From contig CM063243.1 in assembly GCA_032158295.1 (NCBI GenBank), forward strand, positions 11,120,678 through 11,184,677: a stretch of 64,000 nucleotides of DNA, given 5' to 3'. A program made the translations under genes and the position numbers. The notes beneath the pieces are model-generated. The model ran no database searches, was not told the origin of the DNA, and saw only the letters and a program-made list of their open reading frames with translations. Position 1 is the first letter of the stretch, and every line of letters begins with the position of its first letter. Shown here piece by piece: positions 49,401 to 61,981 of this stretch. Source of the DNA: Pycnopodia helianthoides. Lineage: Eukaryota > Echinodermata > Asteroidea > Forcipulatida > Asteriidae.

Positions 49401-50640
49401 GCTTAAAGGGATAACGAACCGTTAACACCTTCTCTTAAACAGTCAATGATCTGTTTTAAACTCAGTAAACAACGGGGACAACTCCACACACTCCCGCAGC
49501 ATCGTCCCCATCGCACTAGTGCCTTATGAGAACGCTCCCCAAAATAAACACCCACTGCCAGAGAATAAATACGATTGCAATAATTGGTAAGAGCCAAAAG
49601 GTTTTTTCCTCCTACTTTTTTTTCCCCTCGCTTTATCTCCTGACTATTGACAAGGCAGTTAAGCCGACAATCCAGCGGGTGCTATCTGAGCTGATTGAAC
49701 CGTTGAATCGGCTCAAGTTTCGGGTCTGTCCTGCCCGGCTCTCGGTGGATTTTTTCAGCTGCCTGAAGAGCTACTTCAAGGAAGATTGCATTTAAACAGG
49801 CGCCCGTTCCTTCCATTCTGGCAAGGAGAGATAGAAAGAGAGGGAGAGAGGGAAAAAGTTCCAATCAAGCGGGGAAATGCCCTCTATATAAAATATGGAT
49901 CTGATGGACGTTAAGACGACCCGGTTTGCATGACGGATCGCCACCTTATCCGCACCGTTGAGGCTGTACTTGAGATAGATTGACAGGAGACATCGAGCTT
50001 TTACCTGGGTTAGAACATTTGGACTAGCTACAGTGTCCACTTTTTCGATTTCTCTTTTTTTTTTCTCTCTTCTCATTGAAAGACTGCCAACAAAGAGGCC
50101 AAGAGCCCGCGGAAAACTTCAAGCAGGCTCGATAAGTGGGGGATGCTACACAAACAATTAAAATCTCGGCAGTAGTTTCAGGCTGGGTGATGATGGTTAT
50201 AGTATTGGGTTTATGCCGAAACTGTTATTGAGGATTTCCCTCCTTTTTAATCAAAGTTGACGCGGATGTTACAAATTGTGGGGCTGCTCAGAGCAATGTC
50301 TGAAGGAAAAATTGCAGTGAGGTGTCACTGTGAACGGTTGCTGATCTAAGCAGCTAGCAGCTTCGGCCTTGATACGCAATATTTGTGTCATGGAACGGCA
50401 TCCCAAAAGATGATTTAGGCCAAGGAAAACACTTGATATGTCTACATCAAGAAGGCGGCTTTTGAAGGTTTCAAAGGAAAACTCAAATGTGCCGTGGCAC
50501 GGCAGGTACCTTCTTTGAAGTCGGCTGAGAGGCAAATGATGTCTTGACACACTGGTTGTCTTTCTGCATACACCCGGGGCTGTCCGTTGTTGTTGTTGTT
50601 GGCTGAGCAGAATTAACATGCTACATTTTTCATCTTGTAT
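49401..50640. promoter_or_regulatory. Extended unique GC-richer block, candidate enhancer cluster
   Basis: Over 1 kb of non-repetitive sequence with TCF/LEF-like cores (TTAATCAAAG at about 50248, TTTCAAAGG at about 50470), homeodomain-like TGATTGAACC and many E-box-like sites. A plus-strand frame at 49526-49795 ends in an amphipathic stretch (KPTIQRVLSELIEPLNRLKF), but no splice sites or family support a gene. Confidence 0.27.
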
Positions 50641-51770
50641 CATTTGGGAAAGTGCAACCTTGTTTAATAAACCCGTTAGACAAAATTAGAGAAGGAATTA
50701 TGACTAAGTCACAATGACACTCATGGTTCTCTATACCCTGTGTCTCGTGAACGATAAGACATTTATAATGATTCGATAACTTTGTTAAGGTCATTGAAAC
50801 GAGTTCACCATACTAACTGATCACAAACTGTTGCAATCATAGGCATAAAAACCACTGTAAATGATGTATATTACAACCAATGTACACTGGCGCCTAAATA
50901 CCTAGTTGGTGGAATTTTCAAATCTACATTTCCGTACAGTAACGCTAAATAGTGCCATTCGTTTACATTTATTTATTCTTCTCTTATTATTGTTCCCTCG
51001 TTCTTGGAATTTCGACTGTTTTTCTCTCCTTTATTCCTGGAACACGATGTTTCTTCTGCTGTATCCGGCTGGTGTTTGAACCGGTCTTCTTGTCTGAACT
51101 GGTGCTTCCGGTGGGGGAAGTCAGTCGCGTCTGACTTGCCGTAGCTCAACCGTAAAATGAGATGACACCGTGAGTTTGGCACGATCGACCCGCTCAGCAG
51201 ATTGAAATTAAAGCGACTGAACATGCGTTTGGCTAATTACTTCCAACTCTTTGGTGAATTTGTGCAGGCATTGGTAGAAAATGGAGCTTGGATTGATTGG
51301 TTGTTCGGGAAAACATAAACTAAATGTAGATTCTTGGATAGGCTCATCGACGTATACTGTATTGGTTTCAAAGAATGGCCCCATACTCTTCCACGCAAGA
51401 TATTGAAGGTGTGAAACGCAGGATAAGTAATGGGTGAGAAAAAAAAAACAAATCGAGAGGACAAGGGGGAAACACTATTGTTTTTGTTTTTGTAAACCTC
51501 ATACCTGTACAAATTGTCCCAATAAATATCAGTCTGAAATATCACTATGCCCACATTTAGCTTATCTCGATTTTATTACATGAATTACAGGTATATAGTA
51601 CTAGCCCTGTTTGGGCAGCTGGGGCGTCTTCAACTTAACTGGACTGATACAAGTCTACGCCTCTTATATATCTAGCTATTTCACAAGTCCTTGCCGTGTT
51701 AAATATGAATTTCTTGTTCACAACTGTGAGCAGCCATCGAATAAAAACATGAATAATGATTGGACCCATA
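50641..51770. other. Intergenic, no gene seen
   Basis: AT-rich, with a mildly GC-richer patch at 51040-51200. No supported feature. Confidence 0.28.
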
Positions 51771-52165
51771 TTTAAAGACACTGGACACCTTTGGTAATTG
51801 TCAAAGACCAGTCTTCTCACTTGGTGTATCTCAACATATGCACAAAATAACAAATTTGTGAAAATTTGAACTCAATTGGTCGTCGAAGTTGATGGAAGAA
51901 AAAACACCCTTGTCCATGTTGTCACACGAAGTTGTGTGCTTTCAGATGCTTGATTTTGATTTCGAGACCTCACGCATGAGGTCTCAAAATCAATTCAAAT
52001 ATTTTACTGAGAAATTACTTCTTTCTAAACAACTACGTTACTTCAGAAGGAGCCGTTTCTCACAATGTTTTATACTATCAACAGCTCTCCATTGCTCGTT
52101 ACCAAGTAAGTTTTTATGCCAACAATTATTTTGAGTAATTACCAATAGTGTCCAGTGCCTTTAAA
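51771..52165. repeat. MITE-like element, TTTAAAG(A/G)CACTGGACAC ends
   Basis: The left end is TTTAAAGACACTGGACACC. The right end GTGTCCAGTGCCTTTAAA is its inverted partner. The interior is homologous, in opposite orientation, to the copies at 31413 and 33443 (AGCCGTTTCTCACAATG, GTGTATCTCAACATATG), and a central palindrome GATTTCGAGACCTCA / TGAGGTCTCAAAATC is present. I remember this repeat as abundant in sea star sequences. Confidence 0.92.
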
Positions 52166-54870
52166 GGAACTATTTATACTAGTATGCGAGTAGACATATA
52201 AAGTCATGTTTTAGTTTTAAACTTACCAGTACAAGCTGCAATGCAAATTGTTTCATCAGCAATACAATTGTATGTATCCAGTCTTCAATCTGTCTTAAGG
52301 CATAGTTTTAAATGTTGATTGAAATGTTCATCTGTGAGAACGAGAAGGTATGTCATTGGGAATCAATGATTGATTTAAGATGCATTTAAAAACAAATTGT
52401 TTCTGTTTTTATGCTGTGTCAATCATGCATGTGGCTGGCTAGTAAAAACTAAAACAAAGCTTTAACAAAGGTTGTGTCGGCCCGCTTGTTTAAAATGTAA
52501 ACTTCATCTTGTCTGTCTTAATTGTAAAGTGGTAATAAATATTTTTTAAATTAAAGATTTTATTAATTCCCGTCCTTATCCCATCCCCCATTTCGAAAAA
52601 GTGGGTGCCTCGTTTATGTTTAGCGAGGGGTTTTAAGCTCGTGTACTTATTTCGATTGTGAAATAAGCAACAGTGATTTGGAAGTCTTAAGTTGCCCTTT
52701 TCTTGACGTTGACAGTTTTACATTTCTCTGGAAGATTAGAAATGATATCGATCGGTGATTTCCAAACTGTAAGTACTTTGTCTTTAAATAATAATGAATG
52801 CTCGCAGAATATTTCAGGCAACATAGGGATTGGGACGCATTCGTATTGTCGGCAACTTCAACTGAATGACACTAGCAAAGTGTTTCGCAAAGTCCTAGTG
52901 TTTGTCTTCTTTAAACATTTAGATCCAGTATGAGCTATTAGCTGACAATTATCTTGTTGAGCCATAAAACTCTCGTTGAGCCATAAAATTGAACTTCAAC
53001 CGTATGCAGCCATAATACACGACTTTATCACGACTATCCGGCGACGATTTAGGCAACTCAATAAAAATTCATGTTGCAATTCCCCCCTAAGAATTTCGAT
53101 GGAGTGGTTTGGAAGTGTTTCCCTACATTTATTCATAAACCGCATTATACAATCGCAGTACGTTTATCCATACATCATGCATTCATCATGAATTGAACTC
53201 TCAAACAGACAAAACAACTATTAGGGGGAAAAAAGCCCGCGAGTTGCTACGGCAGGGGCATTACTTGTCTCTGATGGAGCAATAATCTACATTTCTGTCC
53301 CCTTGGTAACTGCTCTCGGCGTTTGCCAATCATGTGTCCCTTAGCATAAGACCGAGCGAGAGGCTCGCCTTACGGTGAGCGGTGCTGACGTGCGCGGGGA
53401 TGAGGGTCCTTCAGACGAGCAGATGGTCCGTTACTGCTCGCCGTATGCAAACACATGGTGACATATTGAAGGTATCACCCAGCCACGCGTATTATGAGCA
53501 GTTATACTCCTGATGATATACCAGATTACCAGGCGTAAAGACGTGTGCAGCAAGTTTTGCCTTTCTCGCCTGAGGTGGTAACTCCGGGCCCTGTCTATAC
53601 AAACGCAACAGATACCTTCGGTTAGAATTGAAGAAACTGGTACATTGTGTTGCCTTAGGGCGTTTTCGCACCGCACAGATGATAGCAAATTAATAAAAAG
53701 TTTGAGAAAACAGTTTAGCGAAACCAGTGTATAGTTTCCAACTTAATGCGCCGAGCGGCTGACGGAGCTCAATAAAGTAGACAGGCTTCTATAGGTTTTG
53801 TAAACGTACAACTAACATCAAAGGTAGTTTAATTGGTTTAACTATCATAATAAGTAGCCCTAATAACCAAAAGAATGAAAATCATAAAAAGTTTAATATA
53901 TTGAATGTTTATGAATAGAAGTAGAGATCGTATCTGCTATATAAAGACAGTATCGGCTGCTGACATGCATTCAGTGTTTTGATTATTAATGTACATCACA
54001 GTGGTGCAAATCACGCAACACTAATTAACAAACACTTAACTCAAGATCGTTCAATATTCCCTGGTTGCACAACAGTTACAGAACCCTAGATTACATGGCA
54101 CATAATACGGGATCAGCGCACATGTCAGTAGGAATTACTTGAATTAAAGTCTATAATATTGACATAATACTTAATAGCACCAATTTTGAAAAGTATTCTC
54201 GAGTCATCTTTGATTTTGGACTCAGAATACAACAGCATCCTTCACGTTGTTTATCACTCTTCAACAGGTATTCTCTTTTGTTAACGTGGATTGTAGCTCA
54301 GCAATGCTATAGGATTGAATGTCCTCTGTAATCGATTTTCATCATAGAAAATCTATACCACCCCCGCATTGCCAATACATCCTGATCAGGACCGTACCCA
54401 TATCCTCGTATCAGCTTGTTGATACTTGCCCCGTCTTTATACGGTACATCCAGTGACCGTCCCCGACCTTTCAACTGCCCACCATGTCAAAGGTAGATAG
54501 GCTACGTACTGCAATTTTGTGGCTCCGGTCTTGGCTTCGATCACGATGACCGTGCTGTCCAAACACTGTGCAGGTATCCTTAGCATGTTTCTTAAATATG
54601 CAGCAAATAGTCACAGTGCAATCTTGTAGGCCTACATTAATAACATACAAACAAAATTAAAAGCATGAGAGGGATGATTGACGTTATTTATGTTAGGAAA
54701 TTACACCGTACAAAGTTCCAGCTTCAAGAAAAATCTGTGAAAAAAACATGCACAAATTACGTAACCATAGGCAGTGGCGTAAATGGGGGGGGGGGGGGGC
54801 GCCTGTGTAGAACCCTTGTCCTCTCTCTCTCTCCCAAAAATGAGATGGGGAAAAATGAACACATCAACTA
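52166..54870. other. Intergenic, GC-richer island at 53220-53690
   Basis: No gene seen. The island includes GAGCGAGAGGCTCGC and TTACGGTGAGCGG and is unique. A run of about 13 Gs lies at 54786 and a CT tract at 54822, just before the transposon end. Confidence 0.28.
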
Positions 54871-55400
54871 CACTGTTAAAAAAAAATCCGTTTTTTTACG
54901 GCAAAAGTTCCGGCAGCAAAATTACCGGACTTTTTTTAAAGTTCCGTAACTAAAAAAATACGGAAAAATTGTGTAATTTAACGGAGAACATTTTTTTTAA
55001 CTCCGTAAAATTACGGAATAAACAAAAAATCCGGTAATTTTGCTGCCGGAACTTTTCAAGGGTTCCGTAATTTTTTACGGAATAAAAAAAAAATCCCTTC
55101 ATTTTTTGGCCGGAACTTTTCAAGGATTCCGTAATTTTTTTACAGAATTTTTCCACGGAATCTTAAACAAAATACGGGAAAATTCCCGGAAGCAAAATTA
55201 ACGGAATTTTTGGGGGTGATTCCGTTATTATAAAAATACGGTAAAATTGTGCATTTTAACGGAAAATGTTACAAAAAAGGCAGAAAAAAATACGGAATTA
55301 AAACAAAATCTTGTAAATTTGCTGCCGGAACTTTTAAAGGATTCCGTAATTTTTTTACGGAATTTTCAACGAAATCTTCAATAAAATACGGGAAAATAAA
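54871..55400. repeat. Subterminal array of TTCCGTAA...TTACGGAA palindromes
   Basis: At least ten copies of TCCGTAA or TTACGGA, many paired as TTCCGTAATTTTTTTACGG, alternate with CCGGCAGCAAAATTACCGG-type blocks (CTGCCGGAACTTTT). The spacing is irregular, about 70-90 bp per composite unit. The array starts exactly at the CACTG end, as expected for subterminal protein-binding sites of a CACTA element. Confidence 0.85.
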
Positions 55401-55849
55401 CCTACTTTAGCTTTTGTTCCAATGAAGCAGTTTTTTCCTGTACTGGTTTGATAAACAGATGGTTAGTCGTGTGTAAAATAAAAAGCACCTTGAGAGCTGC
55501 ATATTTGGTTAACTGTTTCAAAATTTGAGAATTTATTCAACACAGTATGTCAGTAATCAAATACAGCAGAAATAACAGAAATGTGTGTCATGTAAGAAGT
55601 ACACAGAGTGAGTTTGCATATAAATAATGGAGTATTGAAAAAGCATTTTTGACTCATGTACATGTATTTTTCCCCATCCATGTGTGTAGCTGCTTGCACA
55701 AAGTCGATTTTTGTGGGTTGCATTAGATTGAGCACAAGTATCTCTAGTTCTACCAATCTAATTTTCTGGAAATACATCTGAAATCTAAATACCCCTATGT
55801 CTCCTTTGGGCTGGAGGATGCCTTCTAAAAACTGTCTGCTGGTACAGTA
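55401..55849. other. Interior of transposon left arm, no gene assigned
   Basis: A 101-codon minus-strand frame (55550-55855) includes FLEGILQPKGDIGVFRFQMYF, which looks partly protein-like but has no splice or family support. Confidence 0.25.
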
Positions 55850-56193
55850 AGCCATTTGCGAGTTACATTTTGGATGTCTGGTTCAATGACTTGATTGGTA
55901 CCATTGAACACACAAATTAGAATTCCCCATTCTAAATACATGTACACTGTGTTGCTATGCCAAATGATTCACTACGAGCTATTGTATAGCAACCTCCAGA
56001 TGGGCAAAGCCTGTGGTGCCATTTGTGCCATACAGTTATACACATTCATTCAGAACTGTGTATGGTTTCTTGGCTGTCTTTTACGTTCACTTTACTATGC
56101 AAAAGCATGCCCCAAATTCAAATCTATGCAGTCACTTTTGACTAAGCAAGTCAGTGTACTAGACTTTGTTCAAATCTAACTCGCAAATGGCTT
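55850..56193. repeat. Inverted-repeat element, ends AAGCCATTTGCGAGTTA
   Basis: AAGCCATTTGCGAGTTA at 55850-55866 recurs as its exact complement at 56177-56193. Weaker inverted similarity continues inward (TGACTTG). About 344 bp, possibly a small nested element. Confidence 0.65.
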
Positions 56194-56265
56194 ATTGTCT
56201 CCACGGATGTAATGGGCAGAGTTCCTATATATAACTCTATGGCAGAGTTCCAATACATTTGTCTT

Positions 56266-56501
56266 GCCTTTTTCACACTACAGATACAGAGCCAGTTCCC
56301 GGGAAATAAACTCCTGGGAAATTCCCATGAGTTTTTAACCCCACTGCCACCCCATGTTCGTTTCACACTTGCTGCAATTTTCCTGTGGAAAATGAACTCC
56401 CAGCATGCTAACCCCGGGGTTATCTCCCTTAACCCTACTCAAAAGCTGGGTTAACTATTTCCGGGGAATTTCCCGGAGTTTACCTGTAGTGTGAAAAGGG
56501 C
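56266..56501. repeat. MITE-like element, ends GCCTTTTTCACACTACAG
   Basis: Left GCCTTTTTCACACTACAG and right CTGTAGTGTGAAAAGGGC are inverted copies at 17 of 18 positions. The interior has nested palindromic blocks (CCGGGAAATAAACTCCTGGG, GGGAATTTCCCGGAG). The copy at 1547-1932 is a diverged relative. Confidence 0.85.
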
Positions 56502-57746
56502 TTCTGTAAAAATATTAAATGTTTTACTTAACTTTATGCAAAACAGTGCAATTTTTAACAATATCATGAAAAACCACAAAGGGGAAAACTAGTGGTTTCA
56601 TAACACTATAAAATCAACTTTTTAGTAAGTATGAGCATAGTCTTGTACTGTGACTATAGATGATGCGTCCTTTGTTTACAAAATTGTGGCACAGTCATGT
56701 TTCCTGCCTGGGTGTATGCACGCACCTCTTGTTCTGCATAGATTTGGTTAAGAAATTATGTAACAGGTTACATCACACAAACAAGACCTGTGACATAACT
56801 CCTTAACAAAAGTTATTCAAAAAAAAGGATGCGTGTGCATACTGCCAGGCAGATATATGCTTTTAACACATTCATTAGCTTTGGACCAATGAGGTCATTC
56901 TGTGACAATTCAACACGCTTTTGGAAAATACGCATTTTCGCAAATCAAGGTCAGAGGTCACATTTGCGCGTAATTTCGTTGTGGCATGTGGATTTTTTTT
57001 CTTCTTATTTTAATAAATGCTGACCATGTCAAGCGCTTTAAAATGGTGTAAAGGTTATCTCTGTAGGTGCTTTACTTTTGGAGGTATGGCTGTCCAAACA
57101 TTGGGGGTCAAGCTAATTTGTCAAAGTTTGTTAACTCAAAAAAAGTTAATTATCCGGATGACACAAAATTTTGGTTCTGGGGGTTTCTCAATAAGTCCAA
57201 TCAGCACAGCGAGTGTCATTTCAATCCGCGTCGGTCAGGTCCAATAGCGTGTTGAATTGACAAGGAATGACCCAATGTTGTTACTTTGACAATTTGGATT
57301 GGTCTCCTACTAAAACATTTTTCAGTACACTGTTTACGACCATAAAATAATTATCGTTTGAGAAGTGAGTGGTTCTGAAAAGAACCAGTGGGTTCCAAAT
57401 CAACATTTAAAGAGATGCCCAGTAGAGAATTGGTGATTACTAAAACAGCAAGCATAATTTTTAATCTAAAAGCTTACTCCCAAAATAATTGATCCCCTAA
57501 GAATGCTTGTATCCTAAATGAAAACAAGGTTAAGAAGTATACTTTACTACATTTAGTTTGCGTGTGACTACCATGTGATAGTAATTTCTTCTAGGAACAA
57601 AGAAAAACTAGAGCATGCTGGACTGTGGCTAATGCAGGTACTTTAGTACTGGCAAATCTTGACTGAACTATTTCACAAAATCTCCCAAAATGTTAGTCCA
57701 ATGCAAGAAACAACTACATAAGTTTGGTGAAAGGCCAGGAAAGCAG
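56502..57746. other. Transposon interior, 3' of the SAM-domain gene
   Basis: AT-rich, no coding features supported. Expected to hold the 3' UTR of the minus-strand gene that ends at 57747. Confidence 0.3.
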
Positions 57747-60700
57747 TTACAGTTCACTCATGTTCCACTCATTCTCGAATAAGGCCATTGCATTGGCAAG
57801 TGCAATGACCTTGCCACTCACTTGCATACCTCTCTTCTTCCCTCTCACAGCTTTTGTTCCCTCCACAGGATTGATGCCAACAAAGAATCTGTAAATATAA
57901 ACAAATTGAAAAAGTCTTGATATTATTCCTTGAACTCAACCAATGTGGCAACATTCTCAATTTGGCATTCAACCACTTGTATAATGTCAGGCAAAATAAA
58001 TTTTCAGGATGTACCATAACCATCAAAACAAACAAGTTTGTTTGTGAATTTATACCTACAATTAACTTACTTAAATGTAAATAATGCATACAGCTGATGT
58101 AAGAGTTGTAAGTAGCTTGCTCAGGTAATTCAATGCATTTCATGAATGCCATTTATGCCATTTAGCCAAAATTTAAGTGGATTTTGTGAGCACTACCATG
58201 CAAAAACCGAGAACCAAATGTGTTTCTTCCCTTTAAATACTTTGACTTAGTCAGCCAGATTAATCATTCTATTACTGTAATGTTGGTAAAAACTTGTTAC
58301 AGTTTGTAATGGGTGTACGTACCTCTGGATAAAATCAAGTGTAGAAGAGACTTCTCCACCGTACTCTATGCTGAAAACGTAGAAACAAGCAAAGGTCATC
58401 AACATAGCTTTCTGGAGAGAAGTTACAGCACAGTTGATGACCCTGCGATCAACAATCACGAACATTCTTGTACATGTAGCAGAATACAACTCTCCTGTAA
58501 GGTTGTGAAATGAATTAAATAAAGTGAACAAACTTGGCTATTAATTTTACTTGCTAATGCTTATTGTGAAAAACATTTCACATTCACTATCAAGCCTCAA
58601 ATTCGTTGTCCAAAGGGCACAGCAATTTCCCAAAGTAAAGGACACCATATGAAGAAAACTTAAATTTGTATTGCAGCTTTTTAAGGGCACCACGGCAATG
58701 GCATAGGGCACCACAAATTGCCATTATGAGATGGTAGATTGTTCCACAGCCCAGGTGTCACAATAATCTCTGTCCAATATTACATGTACCAGCAATCAAT
58801 TAAATCCTTTTTGAGTAGAGAAAGATTTGTGTTAGGTCTACACTGTACTTGTGTAACCACCCAAAAACTACCACAAAGAGGGAATTTAAGTTTTTTTTCC
58901 CACTAAACACTTCCTAACATAGGATCAAAAATAGAAGTTACCTAACACAGCAATGCAAGGTGTTGCTGGTAGACTTGCATCAAGCTCGACTTGTTCTATT
59001 GTTGCCGTTTCCTATATGAACAATATGAATGTAAAGTAATAAGTTAATGGGGTTAGATATGTTTGTTCAAAATTGTACACAGGGTGAATGGCACCCATTC
59101 TGCCTGGTTCTGTTGTGAAAATGAGTGTGTAGAATTTCTTTTAAATGAAAGTTAAGGGTCATTAAAATCCCACAATTTAGCTGAGTTAAGTAACTTTTCA
59201 GCATTTCAAAATTTCCTGTGATGCTCACATGTGTGGTCAGTTTGCCTTCATGCTTTGTATGCGTCTGACCACAACAATGATAGACCAATCACACTTTCTG
59301 TAGGCTTGGTTAAAATCCAGAGGATTGGAATACATGTATGTAGTCAGCACCCATGATGTCATAATACAATGGAGGGAGTCAAATAGTTTAATCAAAGCTA
59401 CACCTACAATGTATAAACTTACATGATAACAGCGAATGAGTACTGATATATCCTCTTTGAAGTATGCAGCAAGTATAACAGGCAGGCCCGCGGTGACTGC
59501 TCTTTGATTGCCAGCTACCTTAACAGCTGTCTTGATGGCATTAACAGCTTCAACCAATGCACCAGGAGCTCTCTTTGTTTGTAGATACATGAATAACCTT
59601 GATCCCTTTTTCACAAAGGCATTGCTAAGTTTTTCAATCAAGTCAATCCCTGTTAGGCTTTGAAAATGGTTTAACAACCACTTCTCCTCAGCAAGGTATG
59701 GCCACTGTTGAAACAAATCCTCAATGTTTTTGGCATAATGTATGTCATGTCGCTGTGTTGAATATGTAGCGGTCATGTTTTCATGTACACTATCTATATT
59801 CCAGGAACTTTTTTCATACTCCTGCTGTAAGAATGTCTTCTTTTCTTCTTGTGCGTCTTCTGACTCACCCTCTGGAAGGTCTGGCATCCATTGATTTTTA
59901 ATACAACCAAAGCTATCCAAGTCAATCTTTGCCATTTTATGAGCTGGCAGATCCTCACTTGTAGCTGTGGCAGCTGGTTTGGGGCGTTTGCAACCTTTTG
60001 ACCTTTGCAGGTTTTCTTTCCTGCTTTCTAATTGTTGGAGTAAAGAAGAGGCACCATCGCCAAGGATTTCACCATTGATGATGTCAGCAAAGGACTTGCT
60101 AAATTTTCCAACAATGTCTTGAGCAATTTTACGCAGGTCCTTTCTCTTGACCAAATGATGTAATCCGTTCACATCATCCATGATAATCTTGATCATTTCA
60201 CGCCTGTCTCTTGGCTCTGGTCTTTCGCCTACCTTGCACTTCCCAATCAAAGCTTTAGGTAGTTTGTGCCATGGAACTTTGTAGGATGATGACCAGTTGT
60301 TACTTGGTCTGTGTGGTGTGTCCAAGGATGCATCATCTGTATAGGTTCCCTGCTGCACAGATGCAAGCTCTTTATCATGTTGATCTCTGTCATCAGTTTC
60401 TGTATATAAAATAAAAAAGGACTTGTCACTATATCCAGTGGCAGTATGTGCTGGTAAACTTGATGGTCTCTTTATTTTGTCTAATAACTGTGCCTGACCT
60501 TGACTTATACCTACATGTACATATGACCTTCTGACCTTCAACAATACCAATCTGATAATGAATAACAACCCTACAATTAACAAATGTAATGAAAAGAACA
60601 TTACAAAGAACACAAATAATCAATATTATCCACAGCCAATCACCCAGAACAGGATATGTAGCAGGTTTTTTAAACTGTTACATGTGTACAGCATTGTGGC

Positions 60701-61203
60701 CGTTCGGAACTCAAAATTTGATCTTTAAAATGTCATATTGCTTCATATTACACGCTTCTAATTAACATGGCATCTCGGAACTAGGGTCACTCCATGAGAT
60801 CCCAGGTGGGGGTGGGGGGGGGGGTGGGGGAGTTTGCTTACGAAGTCGCCCTTAGTGGATTTTGAGAAATTCTGATTTAGAACCCACCACTAAAATTGTT
60901 CAAGGTATAAACACTGATGATGTAGCTATTCCTCTCTAAAAACGTTTTTTAATCAACTTTAGATAAAGTTTAGTTACTGTGTTCTTACACATACGTACCT
61001 CTAGCTTTAAGTCCCTGGAGAAGTTTTCTGGTTTTTATGGGAGGAAGTAAGTCATCAAGGTCTTCTGCAGAAACAAAAGGAAGATCTTCCTTGGATTCTA
61101 CACCTATGCCACTGAGTTTTGTTGTTATTGCAAGGAGTTTGCCTTCATTTAAGTCAGGTAGTACCTCCTGAATAGCATGACTCAACCAAGACTTGTTGTC
61201 CAT
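57747..61203 (-). CDS. SAM-domain protein (SAMD3-like), transposon-associated, five coding exons
   Basis: Join on the minus strand: 61203-60999, 60399-59423, 59011-58942, 58494-58323, 57888-57747; 1566 nt, 521 residues plus stop. All introns are GT-AG and every phase matches. Residues about 10-68 form a SAM-like domain (LLAITTKLSGIGVESKEDL, then DLDDLLPPIKTRKLL). The middle, SFADIINGEILGDGASSLL and neighbours, matches the pattern I remember from SAMD3-like proteins of fish and invertebrates. Later exons give EYGGEVSSTLDFIQRFF and VGINPVEGTKAVRGKK, also typical. The ATG lies six codons-worth or less after an acceptor (CATCCTCAG, exon edge 61208), so a non-coding upstream exon is likely. It sits just downstream of the transposase on the same strand. 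Role inferred: accessory protein of the element; a domesticated host gene is the alternative. Confidence 0.8.
58591..58740. repeat. Diverged copy of the CAGGCCTG-type repeat in an intron
   Basis: Starts CAAGCCTCAAATTCG and contains CAAAGGGCAC and AGGGCACCACGGCAATGGC blocks like those at 7209-7385. It lies in the third intron of the SAM-domain gene. The right boundary is unclear. Confidence 0.4.
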
Positions 61204-61208
61204 GATAT

Positions 61209-61981
61209 CTGAGGATGAGATAATGCAACATTGTAAAAATATTGGTGTGTTCATTTCATCGCAGTTTCATATTTCCATAAAATAATGTTTCGGCACTTGT
61301 CATTTTTATGAAAATTAACAGTCTTGCTATTTAAAAGTAAAAAGTAAACAAACACATCCACTGCATGCCTTGCACTATGGAAAGTATTTGATATTTGAGT
61401 GATAATTTCATGGGAAATATCATGGCATAGTAGGCTGCTAATTAAGCCTGCTGAGCTACATGTACACACATGTACATGGACTATGGTGAAATTTTCACAA
61501 GCTAATTAATGTACATGTATATTGAGTGAAAAATAAAAATAAAAAACACTTAGATGATTTTACCAAATTGTTGTACATTTGTACCATCCTTTAAAGTAAT
61601 GCATGTATCAAACATAACTCTTCCTGTGCTTTTTTGGTACAGACCATACCGAATCCTCCAAAATCAATCAACACATGCTTATGATGTCAAGCCAATGGCC
61701 AAGTCTTTGGACTTTGTTTATCCATGATTTATAAAAAAAATGCCTGGTGATATGCTAGGCATAGGTGATGACCCTACAGTACCATCAATATAAAGCAAAA
61801 TCTGGAGATGGATTGTGGAGGCTTGGGGGTGGTTAAGGTTAAACCTATACGTACTTGTAAACAGTGTACTTGAAAAGACTGCCTCGTCATGTAACTCAGA
61901 CTGGAACAGTGGAAGCACCAACACTATCCTCGAGTCCTAAGACAATAACTAGACATCCTTTGGAGTGCATTTACCTGGTGT
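61209..61981. other. Spacer between transposase and SAM-domain gene
   Basis: About 770 bp, AT-rich, no supported coding exon. It probably carries the promoter and 5' UTR of the SAM-domain gene, since both genes are transcribed leftward. Confidence 0.4.
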
